40,201 bases of DNA, taken from the NCBI GenBank assembly GCA_028565635.1, contig JAOXYB010082498.1, positions 1 through 40,201 on the forward strand, in the 5' to 3' direction. A program made the translations under genes and the position numbers. Source of the stretch: Phoronis ovalis (lineage: Eukaryota > Phoronida > Phoronidae). Below are positions 25,501 to 34,917 of the stretch, piece by piece; positions within the stretch are counted from its first letter, which is position 1; each line of letters begins with the position of its first letter. The notes beneath the pieces were generated by a model that was not told the DNA's origin, did no database searches, and worked only from the letters and a program-made list of their open reading frames with translations.

Positions 25501-27338
25501 AAAAGCTTTGAGGTTATTACATCTTATTATCATTGGTATTTTTCCACCTTTTTATACCCAAAACACTAACCGAGAAAACAATATTTGCTCATCCACATTT
25601 TGTGGGAATGTTTTGTACTACATATCACATAGCAGTGGATAGCATACCAAATTTTGTCTGAATGAAATGTTGTATGCGCACAATAGAACTTTGTGCAAAC
25701 ACTGATTCATTGCACTATTCATTAAAATATAAAAAGGCAAAAAAAGATTTAGTGTTATTGTAAGTAATAAGGCAGTGAAGTAGAAAATATAGCATAGCCA
25801 TAGAGGAACACCTGATAAAATATGAGACCTTATCAATACAAAGGCTAAGGGAAGGAAAACATCTTGAAAAAATATGACCTTTTCTTATAAAACTATGTGA
25901 AAATAGTAGCCGAGATTTTCACCACGCTTGGAGATAGGCTCCAAAATTGCAGGTTTCCGCCATGAATTTTATTAGCAGCACAAATATCATCACTTTTCAT
26001 ATAATAAAAGCAATTTTGTATGTGTAAATATTTGTTATGAAGTTCTGTGTATTTCATTATCTATGTCCAACAAAAGAAAACTACATATCTTACTGTGAAA
26101 TACAGAAATATTTTCCTGTATTTCAAATTACCAAGGTTTTTTACAATTAATCCCGAAGGGTTCGAATTAATAGGATGAATCACAAACAAAACAAAAATCT
26201 AATTAACATACCTATACACACAAACATTTAATTATAAGCAAAGAAATATTACCAGGAATTATTAAGAGTAGAATTTTAGACCTGCTATCTTTCTGACAAA
26301 TTATCACACAAGTTTATATCAATTTACCCACTAAGTAGAGGTCAAGTTTTTAATGGAAGCCAAAAAGATGAATGAATAGTGTGAAAACTCCCTATATTTT
26401 ATCAGTTTGAATATTCTTTCCAGTTTTACAGTTCCAGTTATGTAATTATAATATTAAATAAAATTATTTTATTAAAACAATTTATAAAATTAAAAAATCA
26501 GGCTCAATTTGAATCACAGTTTTGTAATACTTCAAGACACATTATACAATAAACATGCACTGTTGGGTTCACAGTTAGGATAAAATGTGAACAAACAACT
26601 GAAATAAGTACTAAGAATTACCCCTAATTACATTCTATAGAGGTAAAACAATTTTGTGACCCTAACAATGCTACAAACCAATAGGTGATCTAAATTACTG
26701 AAGCATAAAATTTAAGCAATTTTCATATTAAGGTTGCACAGATTTAGTAGAATTAAATACTTCAGTAAGTAGGAAAACTACAAATGAAAATATACATTTC
26801 AAATCAATAAAATAGCTTCAACCATCGGGTTACATCATTACATTTTTACTACATATAGTAAAATGGACAAAGGTGTTAATGTGTGAAAATAATAGACCTC
26901 TCTGCAGTCTCTGGCTGGGTCAAGCGTATTGAAGATAACAGATTGCAACAGTTGAATCAACTTTATAGCTACTGTGGAACTGATCGGACTATTCAAGATC
27001 GTTAAAAGTGCAACATATAATCAACGTTAGGCTCAACGTGGAATTAAATTTTTTAAAAAGAATCAAATCGGGTTTTAAAATCGGTTAAAATAAACAATAT
27101 ACAAACAAGTTCGCAAAAAATAAACATTTAGGAGTTGTCCCTCTTTATTTGATACTCACAATATTTCAACCCAGTGTGGTAAGTCTGTTGGTATCTCAGT
27201 CAGTCCCCGTTCACTGCAGTCAACCATAGGAAATAAACAAGAACACGCTGCCGGACACACGGTATTCTGAGCGTGCACAAAACTCCATAAAAATATCCAA
27301 AACAACACAAAAGCTGCAGTCCTAAATAAAGACGCCAT
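4369..27338 (-). CDS. LRIG: LRIG: leucine-rich repeat and immunoglobulin-like domain transmembrane protein, complete, 18 coding exons
   Basis: Joining 18 exons with GT-AG borders and consistent phases gives 3396 nt, or 1131 aa plus stop. Order: signal peptide (1-23), LRRNT cysteines (C28, C32, C34, C41), about 16 LRRs (60-444), LRRCT (445-498), Ig1 (C525-C583), Ig2 (C626-C677), Ig3 (C720-C769), membrane span (about 812-833), then a cytoplasmic tail. Family signatures are clear: DGAFWGLS in the LRRs, WQKDGG and FPAARERR in Ig2, [11 protein letters not shown] in Ig3, and IIYQTRKK after the membrane span. LRIG proteins of vertebrates are plasma-membrane proteins that modulate receptor tyrosine kinase and BMP signalling; the same role here is inference. 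An in-frame TAG at 27354-27356 and an AAG-ATG-G context support the start. Length is close to vertebrate LRIGs (about 1070-1120 aa as I recall). Whether it is orthologous to LRIG1, 2 or 3 cannot be decided here; one ancestral invertebrate copy is likely. Confidence 0.96.
4989..5925 (-). CDS. LRIG: LRIG exon 17: end of Ig3, stalk, membrane span and most of the cytoplasmic tail
   Basis: A 937-nt exon from phase 0 to phase 1, the largest of the gene. It starts at [17 protein letters not shown], which closes Ig3 at C769. A short stalk and one membrane span (about 812-833, [19 protein letters not shown]) follow, then the juxtamembrane [10 protein letters not shown]. The tail is rich in Ser, Thr, Asp and His. 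It has a cysteine cluster (C1027, C1029, C1032, C1049, C1051) and Tyr residues at about 1036, 1040 and 1052. CC at 820-821 inside the span could be acylated. Acceptor ATTTTAG, donor GTGAGTTG. Confidence 0.96.
5891..6016. repeat. 63-bp tandem duplication covering the LRIG exon 17 acceptor
   Basis: Copy A (5891-5953) spans the first 35 bases of LRIG exon 17, its splice acceptor and 28 intron bases. Copy B (5954-6016) follows without a gap and differs at 8 of 63 positions. In copy B the acceptor AG has become GG, and the Ig3 cysteine codon corresponds to Arg. Copy B is therefore a dead partial exon. Confidence 0.9.
6250..6449 (-). CDS. LRIG: LRIG exon 16: first half of Ig3
   Basis: A 200-nt exon from phase 1 to phase 0 encoding EPPSFMKPM, the cysteine in VIECLTSG (C720), [10 protein letters not shown] and ATERHFF (compare vertebrate TERHHL). 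Acceptor CTTTCAG, donor GTTTGT, a weak donor; the junction AKAK-DQGQYMC is correct for the domain. Confidence 0.94.
6599..6877 (-). CDS. LRIG: LRIG exon 15: Ig2, a single-exon domain
   Basis: A 279-nt phase 1-1 exon encoding a whole I-set domain (residues 603-695). It has RLECAANG (C626), [16 protein letters not shown] and GVYSCTATN (C677). The FPAARERR block is almost identical to vertebrate LRIGs. Acceptor TTTTACAG, donor GTGAGC. Confidence 0.97.
6878..7987 (-). other. LRIG intron 14, 1.1 kb
   Basis: Separates Ig1 from Ig2 at a phase-1 border. AT-rich with a short C run near 7568; nothing else seen. Confidence 0.8.
7988..8162 (-). CDS. LRIG: LRIG exon 14: second half of Ig1
   Basis: A 175-nt exon from phase 0 to phase 1 that completes Ig1. 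[19 protein letters not shown] carries the second cysteine, C583, and matches the vertebrate EGRYQCVITNHFGSTYS. Compared with human LRIG1 the loop after KKDN is about three residues shorter. Acceptor TTTTCAG, donor GTAAGAA. Confidence 0.95.
8350..8486 (-). CDS. LRIG: LRIG exon 13: first half of Ig1
   Basis: A 137-nt exon from phase 1 to phase 0. It encodes the first Ig cysteine (VTLNC, C525), the AASSSDSPM stretch shared with vertebrate LRIG Ig1, and the Ig tryptophan (FQWKKDNQ). The donor is GTATTA, weaker than the others, but it is the only one that keeps the frame into exon 14. Confidence 0.94.
8706..8869 (-). CDS. LRIG: LRIG exon 12: LRRCT cap
   Basis: A 164-nt exon entering in phase 2 and leaving in phase 1. 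It encodes the C-terminal LRR cap with [24 protein letters not shown] and the final LVC: four cysteines, about C453, C455, C477 and C498. Acceptor CTTTCAG, donor GTGAGTTAA. Confidence 0.96.
9035..9259 (-). CDS. LRIG: LRIG exon 11: LRRs 14 to 16
   Basis: A 225-nt phase-2 exon with three repeats. The first is longer ([20 protein letters not shown]) and matches the vertebrate LRIG repeat with the ISGTIED insertion. The next two are [12 protein letters not shown] and [12 protein letters not shown]. Acceptor TTTTAG, donor GTAAGTG. Confidence 0.96.
9390..9533 (-). CDS. LRIG: LRIG exon 10: LRRs 12 and 13
   Basis: A 144-nt phase-2 exon with two canonical repeats ([16 protein letters not shown] and [16 protein letters not shown]). 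Acceptor CTTTACAG, donor GTAAGTAAA. Confidence 0.96.
9709..9777 (-). CDS. LRIG: LRIG exon 9: LRR 11, one codon shorter than its sister exons
   Basis: A 69-nt phase-2 exon. The repeat [18 protein letters not shown] keeps the GWxFC feature of vertebrate LRIGs (GWSFC) but has 23 residues instead of 24, with the deletion just before the GW. The frame is preserved. Acceptor GTTACAG, donor GTAAGTG. Confidence 0.95.
9778..10994 (-). other. LRIG intron 8, 1.2 kb
   Basis: Non-coding and AT-rich; nothing distinctive seen. Confidence 0.8.
10995..11066 (-). CDS. LRIG: LRIG exon 8: LRR 10
   Basis: A 72-nt phase-2 exon encoding [20 protein letters not shown]; the LYGL tail is shared with vertebrate LRIGs. 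Acceptor TTTTTGTAG, donor GTGAGTATC. Confidence 0.95.
11474..11617 (-). CDS. LRIG: LRIG exon 7: LRRs 8 and 9, with the DGAFWGLS signature
   Basis: A 144-nt phase-2 exon. The second repeat contains [13 protein letters not shown], nearly identical to the vertebrate LRIG segment, and is one of the best family markers in the ectodomain. Acceptor TTTTTGTAG, donor GTAAGTATAG. Confidence 0.97.
11853..11996 (-). CDS. LRIG: LRIG exon 6: LRRs 6 and 7
   Basis: A 144-nt phase-2 exon encoding two full repeats, [16 protein letters not shown] and [16 protein letters not shown]. Acceptor ATTTGCAG, donor GTAAGTAGG. Confidence 0.96.
12375..12512 (-). CDS. LRIG: LRIG exon 5: LRRs 4 and 5
   Basis: A 138-nt exon in phase 2 at both ends with two repeats ([14 protein letters not shown] and [16 protein letters not shown]). 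Acceptor TTTGTAG, donor GTAAGTTAC. It is six bases shorter than the 144-nt two-repeat exons. Confidence 0.95.
12513..14831 (-). other. LRIG intron 4, 2.3 kb
   Basis: Non-coding. The short open frames (for example 14007-14309 plus and 13684-13935 minus) have no domain, and the flanking exons already join in frame with contiguous LRRs, so no exon is missing. Confidence 0.8.
14832..14903 (-). CDS. LRIG: LRIG exon 4: LRR 3
   Basis: A 72-nt phase-2 exon. The repeat ([15 protein letters not shown]) has the short form with IP in place of the usual xAF segment, as in the equivalent vertebrate LRIG repeat (NNNELTAVPSLG). Acceptor TTTTTTTCAG, donor GTAAGT. Confidence 0.95.
15618..15689 (-). CDS. LRIG: LRIG exon 3: LRR 2
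   Basis: A 72-nt phase-2 exon encoding the repeat with core [16 protein letters not shown]. Acceptor TTTTACAG, donor GTAAGTG. The match to the vertebrate LRIG repeat with LSYNKLSEIDP makes this the counterpart of the first vertebrate LRR after the cap. Confidence 0.95.
16416..16492. repeat. left copy of 77-bp direct repeat bordering the gap
   Basis: Identical base for base to 16593-16669. Most simply it is the same locus assembled twice, from two contig ends that were scaffolded without merging. Confidence 0.95.
16493..16592. other. assembly gap of exactly 100 N
   Basis: One hundred N is the usual placeholder for a gap of unknown size. The sequence on both sides is the same 77 bases, so the true gap is probably zero or negative in length. 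Confidence 0.98.
16593..16669. repeat. right copy of 77-bp direct repeat bordering the gap
   Basis: Exact copy of 16416-16492 directly after the N run. Unique sequence continues on either side of the pair. Confidence 0.95.
17305..17362. repeat. 16-bp minisatellite, about 3.6 copies
   Basis: Unit CACACAGGCAGATTAA, three exact copies (17305-17320, 17321-17336, 17337-17352) and ten bases of a fourth, within the long LRIG intron 2. Confidence 0.95.
24888..24959 (-). CDS. LRIG: LRIG exon 2: LRR 1
   Basis: A 72-nt exon with both borders in phase 2, encoding one 24-residue repeat ([16 protein letters not shown] core). Acceptor TTTTAG, donor GTAAGT. It is isolated between a 2.2-kb and a 9.2-kb intron, so gene finders could miss it. 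The reading frame also closes without it, because 72 is a multiple of three. Confidence 0.94.
25154..25186. repeat. small stem-loop with CCCGAAGGGT core (intron 1)
   Basis: GCATAA and TTATGC pair around a second stem, CCC-GAA-GGG. The ten-base core CCCGAAGGGT occurs again at 26152-26161. Confidence 0.35.
26146..26171. repeat. second stem-loop with CCCGAAGGGT core (intron 1)
   Basis: ATTAAT and ATTAAT (self-complementary arms) flank CCC-GAA-GGG and TTCGA. The core is identical to that at 25168-25177, but the arms differ. Confidence 0.35.
27160..27338 (-). CDS. LRIG: LRIG exon 1: signal peptide and LRRNT cap
   Basis: The exon encodes residues 1-59 plus two bases of the next Leu codon. A hydrophobic stretch ending FVHA at residue 23 is a good signal peptide. 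It is followed by the N-terminal LRR cysteine cap with pattern CxxxCxC and C41, then the [10 protein letters not shown] motif typical of such caps. The donor is GTGAGT at 27159. The first Met has A at -3 and G at +4. Confidence 0.95.
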
Positions 27339-27660
27339 CTTGGGATTCTCGGGCTAAAAAGCCCCTCTCAAATTTTGCTTCAGAAATACTCCAAAGGATT
27401 CGATCACCTACAAATAAGACGCTTCTGATACATTGTAAGTGTCTCGCTGTCGATCTCTATTACTTAAACTGAACTACGTGTTGCGAATTCGTAATAAAAA
27501 CACTTGTAAAACACAACACTATTTACACCATCTGAACTTCTCTATTAACTCCCCACGTTTTGATGAATACATTCCTAGTAAAATATAACACCTCTTGATT
27601 GGATGGCTAGAGCCACGTGATCCTTGGATAAATAAAGCGGAACATTCGTATTGAAGTGAC
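27339..27660 (-). promoter_or_regulatory. LRIG: probable LRIG 5' UTR and promoter region
   Basis: This stretch lies directly upstream of the LRIG start codon. On the gene's strand a CCAATC box (27597-27602) sits about 260 bp before the ATG. A palindromic E-box CACGTG (27614-27619, in CCACGTGATC) lies next to it. No TATA box is seen in the LRIG direction. The region is less AT-rich than the DNA beyond it. The start of transcription cannot be read from sequence alone. Confidence 0.45.
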
Positions 27661-30600
27661 TTTATTGAATCCCCGATATCTGAATTAATTCAAATCCTAG
27701 CAAGAGGGTATTGATGTCAAAATTTTTGATTAATATTTTATCAACTGTCTTTAAAAGGTACTTTGAATACATAATAGAAAAATCTTAGTACAATACATCT
27801 CAAATGGTCATTAATTTTTGAAGGCTTTCAATCAATTACTTTCCTGTACTTTGTAATTTGTACAACCCTGGTGACATTTCAATAAAAGTTTTACTTCAAG
27901 TGTTTGCTTGAATATTCAAGGATCATACTTAGGGTTAAATGGGAATTGCATGCAGATCCTTTCATATTTGTTCCCGATATAAAAGGAAGTAACTACAGAT
28001 AATTGGTAAACATTTGGAAACAGTGTGATTCATTTATTTTTGACACTTGGTTAACAAGATGTGGTTTTCATTTGAGACTTTCTATGGTCCACGTCTCACC
28101 ACCAATGCAGCTAAGGTCATTAACAATATTTATTCCTATAACGCTGATACATTTATATATTTTCAGGACCTCCAGTTTATGGCACAAGAAAATCTAAATT
28201 TAGATGATAATGTTTTTTTTATAGTTTTGTCTTGCGTCCGTCGGGACTTTGTAACGAAACCTCCCTATTAATTCAGAACGGAACTGTACCAGCTAAACAA
28301 TTTGCAGGTGGTGGTGCAAAATAGCCATTTGAAACACGTGTACTTCATTCTTTGCATTCTGTTTTATATTTGGCGTTTTTATGTATTTCTGAAACCAATT
28401 TGCGCAATACATCACTCTTTATTATTTATCCTGCATCATGTAACATATTTTTGCAAGTTCTCGAGATTTTTTATGTTCGCAAATGTAAAACAGCAAAATT
28501 GTACCGTTACATAAGATGTATCGTCTTCAGAACTGGGTTGAATAATGAAACGATTTTGAACTGCAATGAACTGAAGTAGAGGCGGGAGTAAAGGAGACAT
28601 TTGTAGTATTTTTCGGGGGGTTGATTAAGCAACATACCATTGTCAAAAACAAAACGAAAAATTGCTTTGAAATTCTTTCTAGGTTGCTAAACTAATAGCA
28701 AAATCCAACATTTTTATGAAACAGCAGTATTTTATTACAAAATCACATTTTTCAAGTGCTGTTTTTGATTCTTTTTGAAGATCTGTCGACATTTTACAAC
28801 TTTTGAACCTGTTTACTGCTAACAACTGCTGATGAAAACACACTCATAACACGCGTAATGAAAATAGTTTTTACTTGTATACGCAGGTGATGTGGATTTT
28901 TCTTCACAGTGAATGTGATTATTTATGTTGCATTTATGTAGGGCAGCTTTACATTTCGTATTTATTATATAGTTCGCGTCTCAATGAATTATAGAACCGA
29001 CAATAAAAATCGATCATTGACAAATAAACAACGCCTTCCTTTTAACAAAATATATGGCAAGCATTGCTTCCCGCTCATACATTGTACCAGGTATTTTTGA
29101 TTACTTTGTGAGAAGTAAAATATCTCGAACGGAAAAACTTGTGTGGAAACAGAATACTATACGAGGACAAATATTCGACAAGACGCAAACGCTAGCACTT
29201 TTGATCGTAAAACCAGAATTTATGACAAAATACATATATATTAGGCACACAGCTGCATAAAAAACACAAACTGTGTTTTTCTAGGCAAGCACAAAAATGT
29301 TTTGAATTTTGTGTCGGAAAAAAAGAAAAGAAAAATCCTTTCTCGGCCTGGCATTTCAACTATCTAGCCATCTGATCGATTTAAGTTAAGGTGTGCCATA
29401 TGTAAAAATGTTTGTGCCAAATTTAAATCACTTTTCCATTGCGTTATAAATACGCATCACATATGTGTTAGGTAAAAATGCACATTTACCCCGTAGTTAC
29501 GGAAATAGCAAATTCTTCCAAAGCTTAAGCATATGTTAAAAAATTTTGTATTAACGAAAACAAATGCAAGTTTTTCTTTATAAGATGATTCAAAGGAATA
29601 TTTTAGGTGTTTATAGTTATGCCGTTACTGTAACCAGAGGGAGCCAGTGTTCTGTGCTGTTCTGTTCTGTTAATTATACTCCTCTACATAGAAGAACCGC
29701 CTAGGAGTTGAATCTTATCAAAAAAATAAAGTTAATACAAAAGTCTAAATCTATATACAAGGATAAAACCATCACCATGAAATTACACCACACATGCATC
29801 TAACCGCAACCAAGCTCGTTTAATGCATTAGGCATTTGTTTGAGTTTTGCAAATCGAACATGAGGAAAGCAATTTCTCTAACTTTTTGTTTCTGATGGGA
29901 ATAAAAACAAATTTAATGTGTCTAAAAACAGCAATTTTAAAATAAAATGTCATCCAGAAAAAACAGTCATAAAGGCAGTGGTGCCCAAAATAACCAATTT
30001 AAATTGTGATATGGCTTTTATCTCAAACTTTGCAGTTCATATATTTTAATATTAAAACAGTATCTAACTTGATATATATGATAATACAATACAAATTTAA
30101 CTAGAGAAGAGGTAGCCATACAGTACAGATAGACTTTTACTCCAATACATCTCATCTGAATTTGGGAAGTATGTATACTATGTAATGGTATGCCCTATAG
30201 CATTGTGAAGATCGAGTGGTGCTTTCATTGTCAATGAAGTTCATTATGAACGATTGTGTGGAAATTCCACTCTTCATCTAAGATTGATATTAAATATGCA
30301 ATTTTAATATTAACAGTGCCAAGAATTTTCATATAAAGTAAATTTATTAAGTTATTATCAATACCTCTTCTAAAATATAATTGGTTTGTCAGGACTGATA
30401 TAGATTTGCTATTGTTTTTGATTTTCTATTGTAACTTGCATAAACAAGTAACAGTTTTGGATTTTCTATTGGTTGTGCTTTTACATTGCACTTCATTGTA
30501 ACAAAGTGTATAGCTTTATATACTACAAATGGAACTGGCTTGATAAATCAAATTGCAAAAAAAAATAAAAGACGAAAACAATGTCTATGAAACAGCCGTT

Positions 30601-33600
30601 AAAAGACTCACATGGAAGTTCTTTTACTATGTATCATGACATAACAATGATTAAAATGGTAAAGTCATTAAAGGAAATGTTACCATAGCTTGTTCTCTTT
30701 GAAGGTAAACTATGTGGCGCTTTGGGCGTCAGGTATGCTATGACCGTGCCTGAAGTTGAAGCTCGAATACTTTCTTGTAGCTATCGCATATATAGATCAT
30801 TACCCAGGTGAGTTGCATTCTTTATTCGTATTATTAATGTACTTTCACACGTGCATGATGTTTTTCTTGCAAAGATACGTTTTATTGCTAAATTTCATTC
30901 AGTGTTTATGTTTACTTTTTAGATAAGAAATTTAGATTTAGTATCCTTTGCCATTTCTTGTTTTCTCAAGAGCTCTGGTATTGCGTTCACTTTGCAAAAT
31001 TAAGTGTAAATATCACTTACCTTGCGATCTGCAATATCCCATATGTACATTACATTAGGATTACATTAAGATTTATTTTAAAATAAAATATTCAAAATTC
31101 TATTGTATAAAATAAATAAAAATGATAAATAATATTTTAAGATTTATAATAATTGGAATTTAAAAAATGTGTATTTTGATAATATACCGCATATTAGTAT
31201 GTACACAGGTGCCCGTTACTCTATAATATGCTATTCATGGTACCGTAGTTCTATTGTCAAATGTGCATGTGGACAGTGGATATACAAATATGCTTTCGAG
31301 ATGTGTGCAACTGATGAGCCTATACAATGGATAATGAAAGCATACAGGTGTGAATTTTACGATAAATTCCATTATCATAAAACATTCGGATATGTTTTCA
31401 TATTTTATGTGTATGTAAATAATAAAAGCATAAGCGACTATAAACTAAAGATCAAAGGCTAATAGAAGATTGTTGGAATAAATGGGGTATTTTCACTGAC
31501 ACATAAAAAGCATAACATTTTTAATCATCATGGTGAGATAAAAAAATGCGAGATAAGAAAATGCTTTTGTGTAGACAGTGCCATTTTGCACTACAGTTTA
31601 AATTATTATGAAATTACAAAAATATCTTTATTTATAATCAAATATATAATTATCTTCTGGTTTTCACATGACTGAATTAGATTGCATTTTTCGTATATTT
31701 TCTCAGTGAATTAAAATGCCACTTCTGCATAATATTTTAAAATGGTTTAGAAACATTTTAGGTTTATAGATATATAATACCTTGTTGGCATGGTCGAAAA
31801 ATATAAAAACTATGAATGAAAGCAAATTATAAAATAATCAACAAAATAAAAAAATGACAAAGGTATCAAATTAGACTAAACCATAACCCCAGAGAGAAAG
31901 TAATTATGATATTATTTGGTTTAATTGTATTATCTATTTAAATATTTTTTTCTTCAACGTCAAATTTTAACTAATTCAACGGCCACTTACTTTATAGCCT
32001 TTTACGAGAACTCTAACTAATTTCAGATTATATATGTTTTTTGTCTCAAAGATCCTCTTTTAAAATGCTTTTTTAATGACACACAAGATGCAAAAGTTAT
32101 GCTTAGCTTTTTTATTTTAGATTTTTAATGGATTTAACGGCCACACATTTTTAATAATAATTATGAAGTCTGAGCTCATACTCAACATGTTTTTCTAAGC
32201 ATTCTAATCCCTGTTTAATGTCATGCAGAAGTTAAAAAGATGATTTTTTTAACTTTAGATTTTCATCGATAATTATGGCGCCCAAGAGCTGTAAACTAAA
32301 ATTAGCCAAAACGTTGAATGTTTTAGTTAAAAACACTTTTAAAGCTGCTTAGGGCTTATGAAGATTTTGAATAGTTTTCAAAATTGTTTATTTGCAAATT
32401 AAAAATTAAGAAACTAATTATTTTCTTGTGAAATGGTCATCTCAGTGGTTGGTTACGGTTTAATCTCGTTTCATCCAAAGCGCAGAGAAGCGTTTTGGTG
32501 TGTTTACGTTGAACTATGTAGTTCAATAGATTTTCAATCATGTTTTGAGTAAAAACTTTAATCATATATTTTCTTGTCATATTTTGTCGTTATGTGAAAC
32601 GGATACGCATTTTGCGGTAAATAATACATGAATTGTGGTGCTACTTATTACGGATCAGCAATAATGTCATATTATATAAAAAGTATTTTTCTGGCTAACG
32701 TGACTACTGGAATTAATTTCCAAAAATTGTTGCTGATTTTGTATCAGGAACCGAAATAAAGGATTTTTTGATTGGTTCAAGATATTCTTGGTCGTTCAGC
32801 TATGTTTTCTGCAAAAGCTATTTCCCTGCATGTAAGAAAAATACAATTAAGTTCCAGATGCAACAACTTTAACATATGTAAGATGTTTCGCACGTATTGA
32901 AAACAATTTTCCAAGAGCTATAACTTCTATTAACAAATTGATTTCACATTTGTTAAGAAAAATGAAACCAGAACTAGCACACTTAAACGACTAGCATACG
33001 TAATAAACCCCAGGTATAAATCTGGCAAATTAAACCAGTCATATATATTCAAAACTGCTATGTTTCTAAAGTTCCAAAAAACACAGTTTTTGTTATACAT
33101 GTTTTTGATGGATTGCTTATTTTTATGCGGGTTCTTCTTGCAGCTGCTCTGTGAACTTTTGAGATAAGAACATTGGGGCTGTACGGGGCAACGAGCCTTG
33201 TGGTCTGGTAAGTCCGACACGTAGCTTTTTGTTTTTGCGATCTTTTCTTTAATTTACTCTTTTTTTTTACTTGTGCCTCTTAAAAGCGATCAGACCTTAA
33301 TTTGGAGCAAGGAGCATTTGCAATTTTTAAGTGGGAGCATTGCACCCTGGCGGAGATCCCTACACCCCTCAACTTATCATCAGCAGCAAAAGAAACAGAC
33401 ATCCCCCGGACATTTTCCCGATCACCGTCAAAAAGTTTGATTTTTGGAGATCAAAAATTTTCATGTCAAAAAAAATAACCAAGAATGGTAACCCCTATGT
33501 GTGACTAATATTAGAAAGAGTAGTGACTGAATCAGACTTCAAAAATATTTCAAATGGTAAAAATCAATGTTGCTAGAATGTAGCGACATCTATTGAGAGA

Positions 33601-34516
33601 ATTACACTCGCTACAAAAGTAGGATTGTAGTAGGAATTTATTTCAAATTATGTTAGTTTGATTGATTACAAACTTTATGAAATCATAGAAAAAGATAATA
33701 TTACTGCCAGAACGTAAATTTGTGACATGCATGTGTACATTTCTGTGACAAACAGAGAAATTAAAATCCGGTCTATCCTATGCCTCATCATAATTTTTTA
33801 TTAGCTTGTCTGTCTGTGCTGTCCTCGATTTTACAACTGTCACTCTAGCTTCGCTCTTCAAATTTCTTTCTCTGTCGCTTTCTTTCACATTCATCTTAAG
33901 ACTCTATCTATTGTCTCTTCCGATCTATTTCCCATTCCTGTTAATTTTGATCTAGACCTATTTATTTCATTTCACCCGAGTGCTTTCAGATTTTGGGTTT
34001 CGGTGGCGGTGACGAAGATATTTTGCCGACCGCGGCTATCAGTATCAAGATAGCTCGCGTTGTGAGGCTTATAAAGTTTTCAATCAGAGCTGCTTCCAAA
34101 TGTGAAAGAACGTGGGGTTTTTCATGCTTTAAATGTCTTCCACTTTCAAAGTCGATGACGAATCAAAGGCGAATTCGAAAACTGGTTGAGCGCTCTCCCA
34201 GGGATGTGAACTAGATTAGTTTATCTGAGTCTTTGAAAGTTTACTTAGTCTCTGATGATGACATAACGAGTATCGTAAGATCTAAGGGAAACACACTATG
34301 CTGACTGGGGATTAAGTTTGGGAAGATCTTGTACATCTGTGCATATTCTTTCACAAACGAATTCTCATCAGTCTGTTGTGTTTTGCCCGACAATCGATGA
34401 TCAAAGTGAGATTTTCCATTTTGAAATCTTGTTAGTTTAAGTCTGAGGGGACCCCCTTGCTTTTAGATCTGTTCTGAGTTTCTTTTTGTTTGTTAAATTG
34501 TATATATTCCTGGGTT
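27661..34516. other. intergenic region between LRIG and RPUSD3, no gene recognised
   Basis: About 6.9 kb of mainly AT-rich DNA. A plus-strand TATAAAAGG lies at 27978-27986. A slightly GC-richer stretch with a 73-codon open frame lies at 33993-34214. Neither gives a recognisable protein. No tRNA-like or repeat-family signature was found. Confidence 0.6.
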
Positions 34517-34642
34517 AGGGACTGGTCAGAAATTACCACAGGGAGGGTTGGTGCACAAAAAAATTCAACCCCCCCTCCAGGGTTTGCCAAAAAAATTGCA
34601 ACCCCCCCCTAAGAGCAGGATGTGAAGTGTAACTAGGGGGGT

Positions 34643-34662
34643 CCGGGGGCATGCCTCCCCGG
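34643..34662. repeat. GC palindrome inside the inverted-repeat element
   Basis: CCGGGGGCATGCCTCCCCGG is palindromic apart from one base pair and sits just inside the left arm. It follows AGGGGGGT and precedes a T-run. It contrasts sharply with the AT-rich surroundings. Confidence 0.6.
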
Positions 34663-34917
34663 GATTTTTTTTTGATATTTCATGTGATTTCCTGCAATCT
34701 GGTGCATTTTGGGACTCTTTTTTGCCGTGATACATTGCCACTTTTTATACCTTCAAACTTCTTTTGTGTATAGGTTGCAACTCCTGTATATATTGTGTAA
34801 TCCATTAAAATAGTTATTATACAACGAAATATTTTGAACTTCCTTTACTTAATCAGTCGCCAAAGAATTGTTTGCTTCGCACTATACGTCCAGAATGTGT
34901 TTTCACAGGATTGGCTA

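Larger units (their letters stand above)
24960..27159 (-). other. LRIG intron 1, 2.2 kb
   Basis: Non-coding, AT-rich. The two small CCCGAAGGGT stem-loops are the only structure noticed. Confidence 0.8.

Noticed and set aside
26146-26171. GGTTCGAAT resembling a tRNA B box
   Set aside because: No A box, acceptor stem or anticodon arm at the right distance; it is part of a short palindrome.
31169-31462. 97-codon plus-strand frame
   Set aside because: Rich in Tyr, Ile, Phe and Lys as expected from AT-rich random DNA; no domain, splice context or start signal to support it.
33240-33400. Short direct repeat of GGAGCAT near a T-run, looking like a transposon edge
   Set aside because: No inverted or terminal partner and no target duplication could be found nearby.
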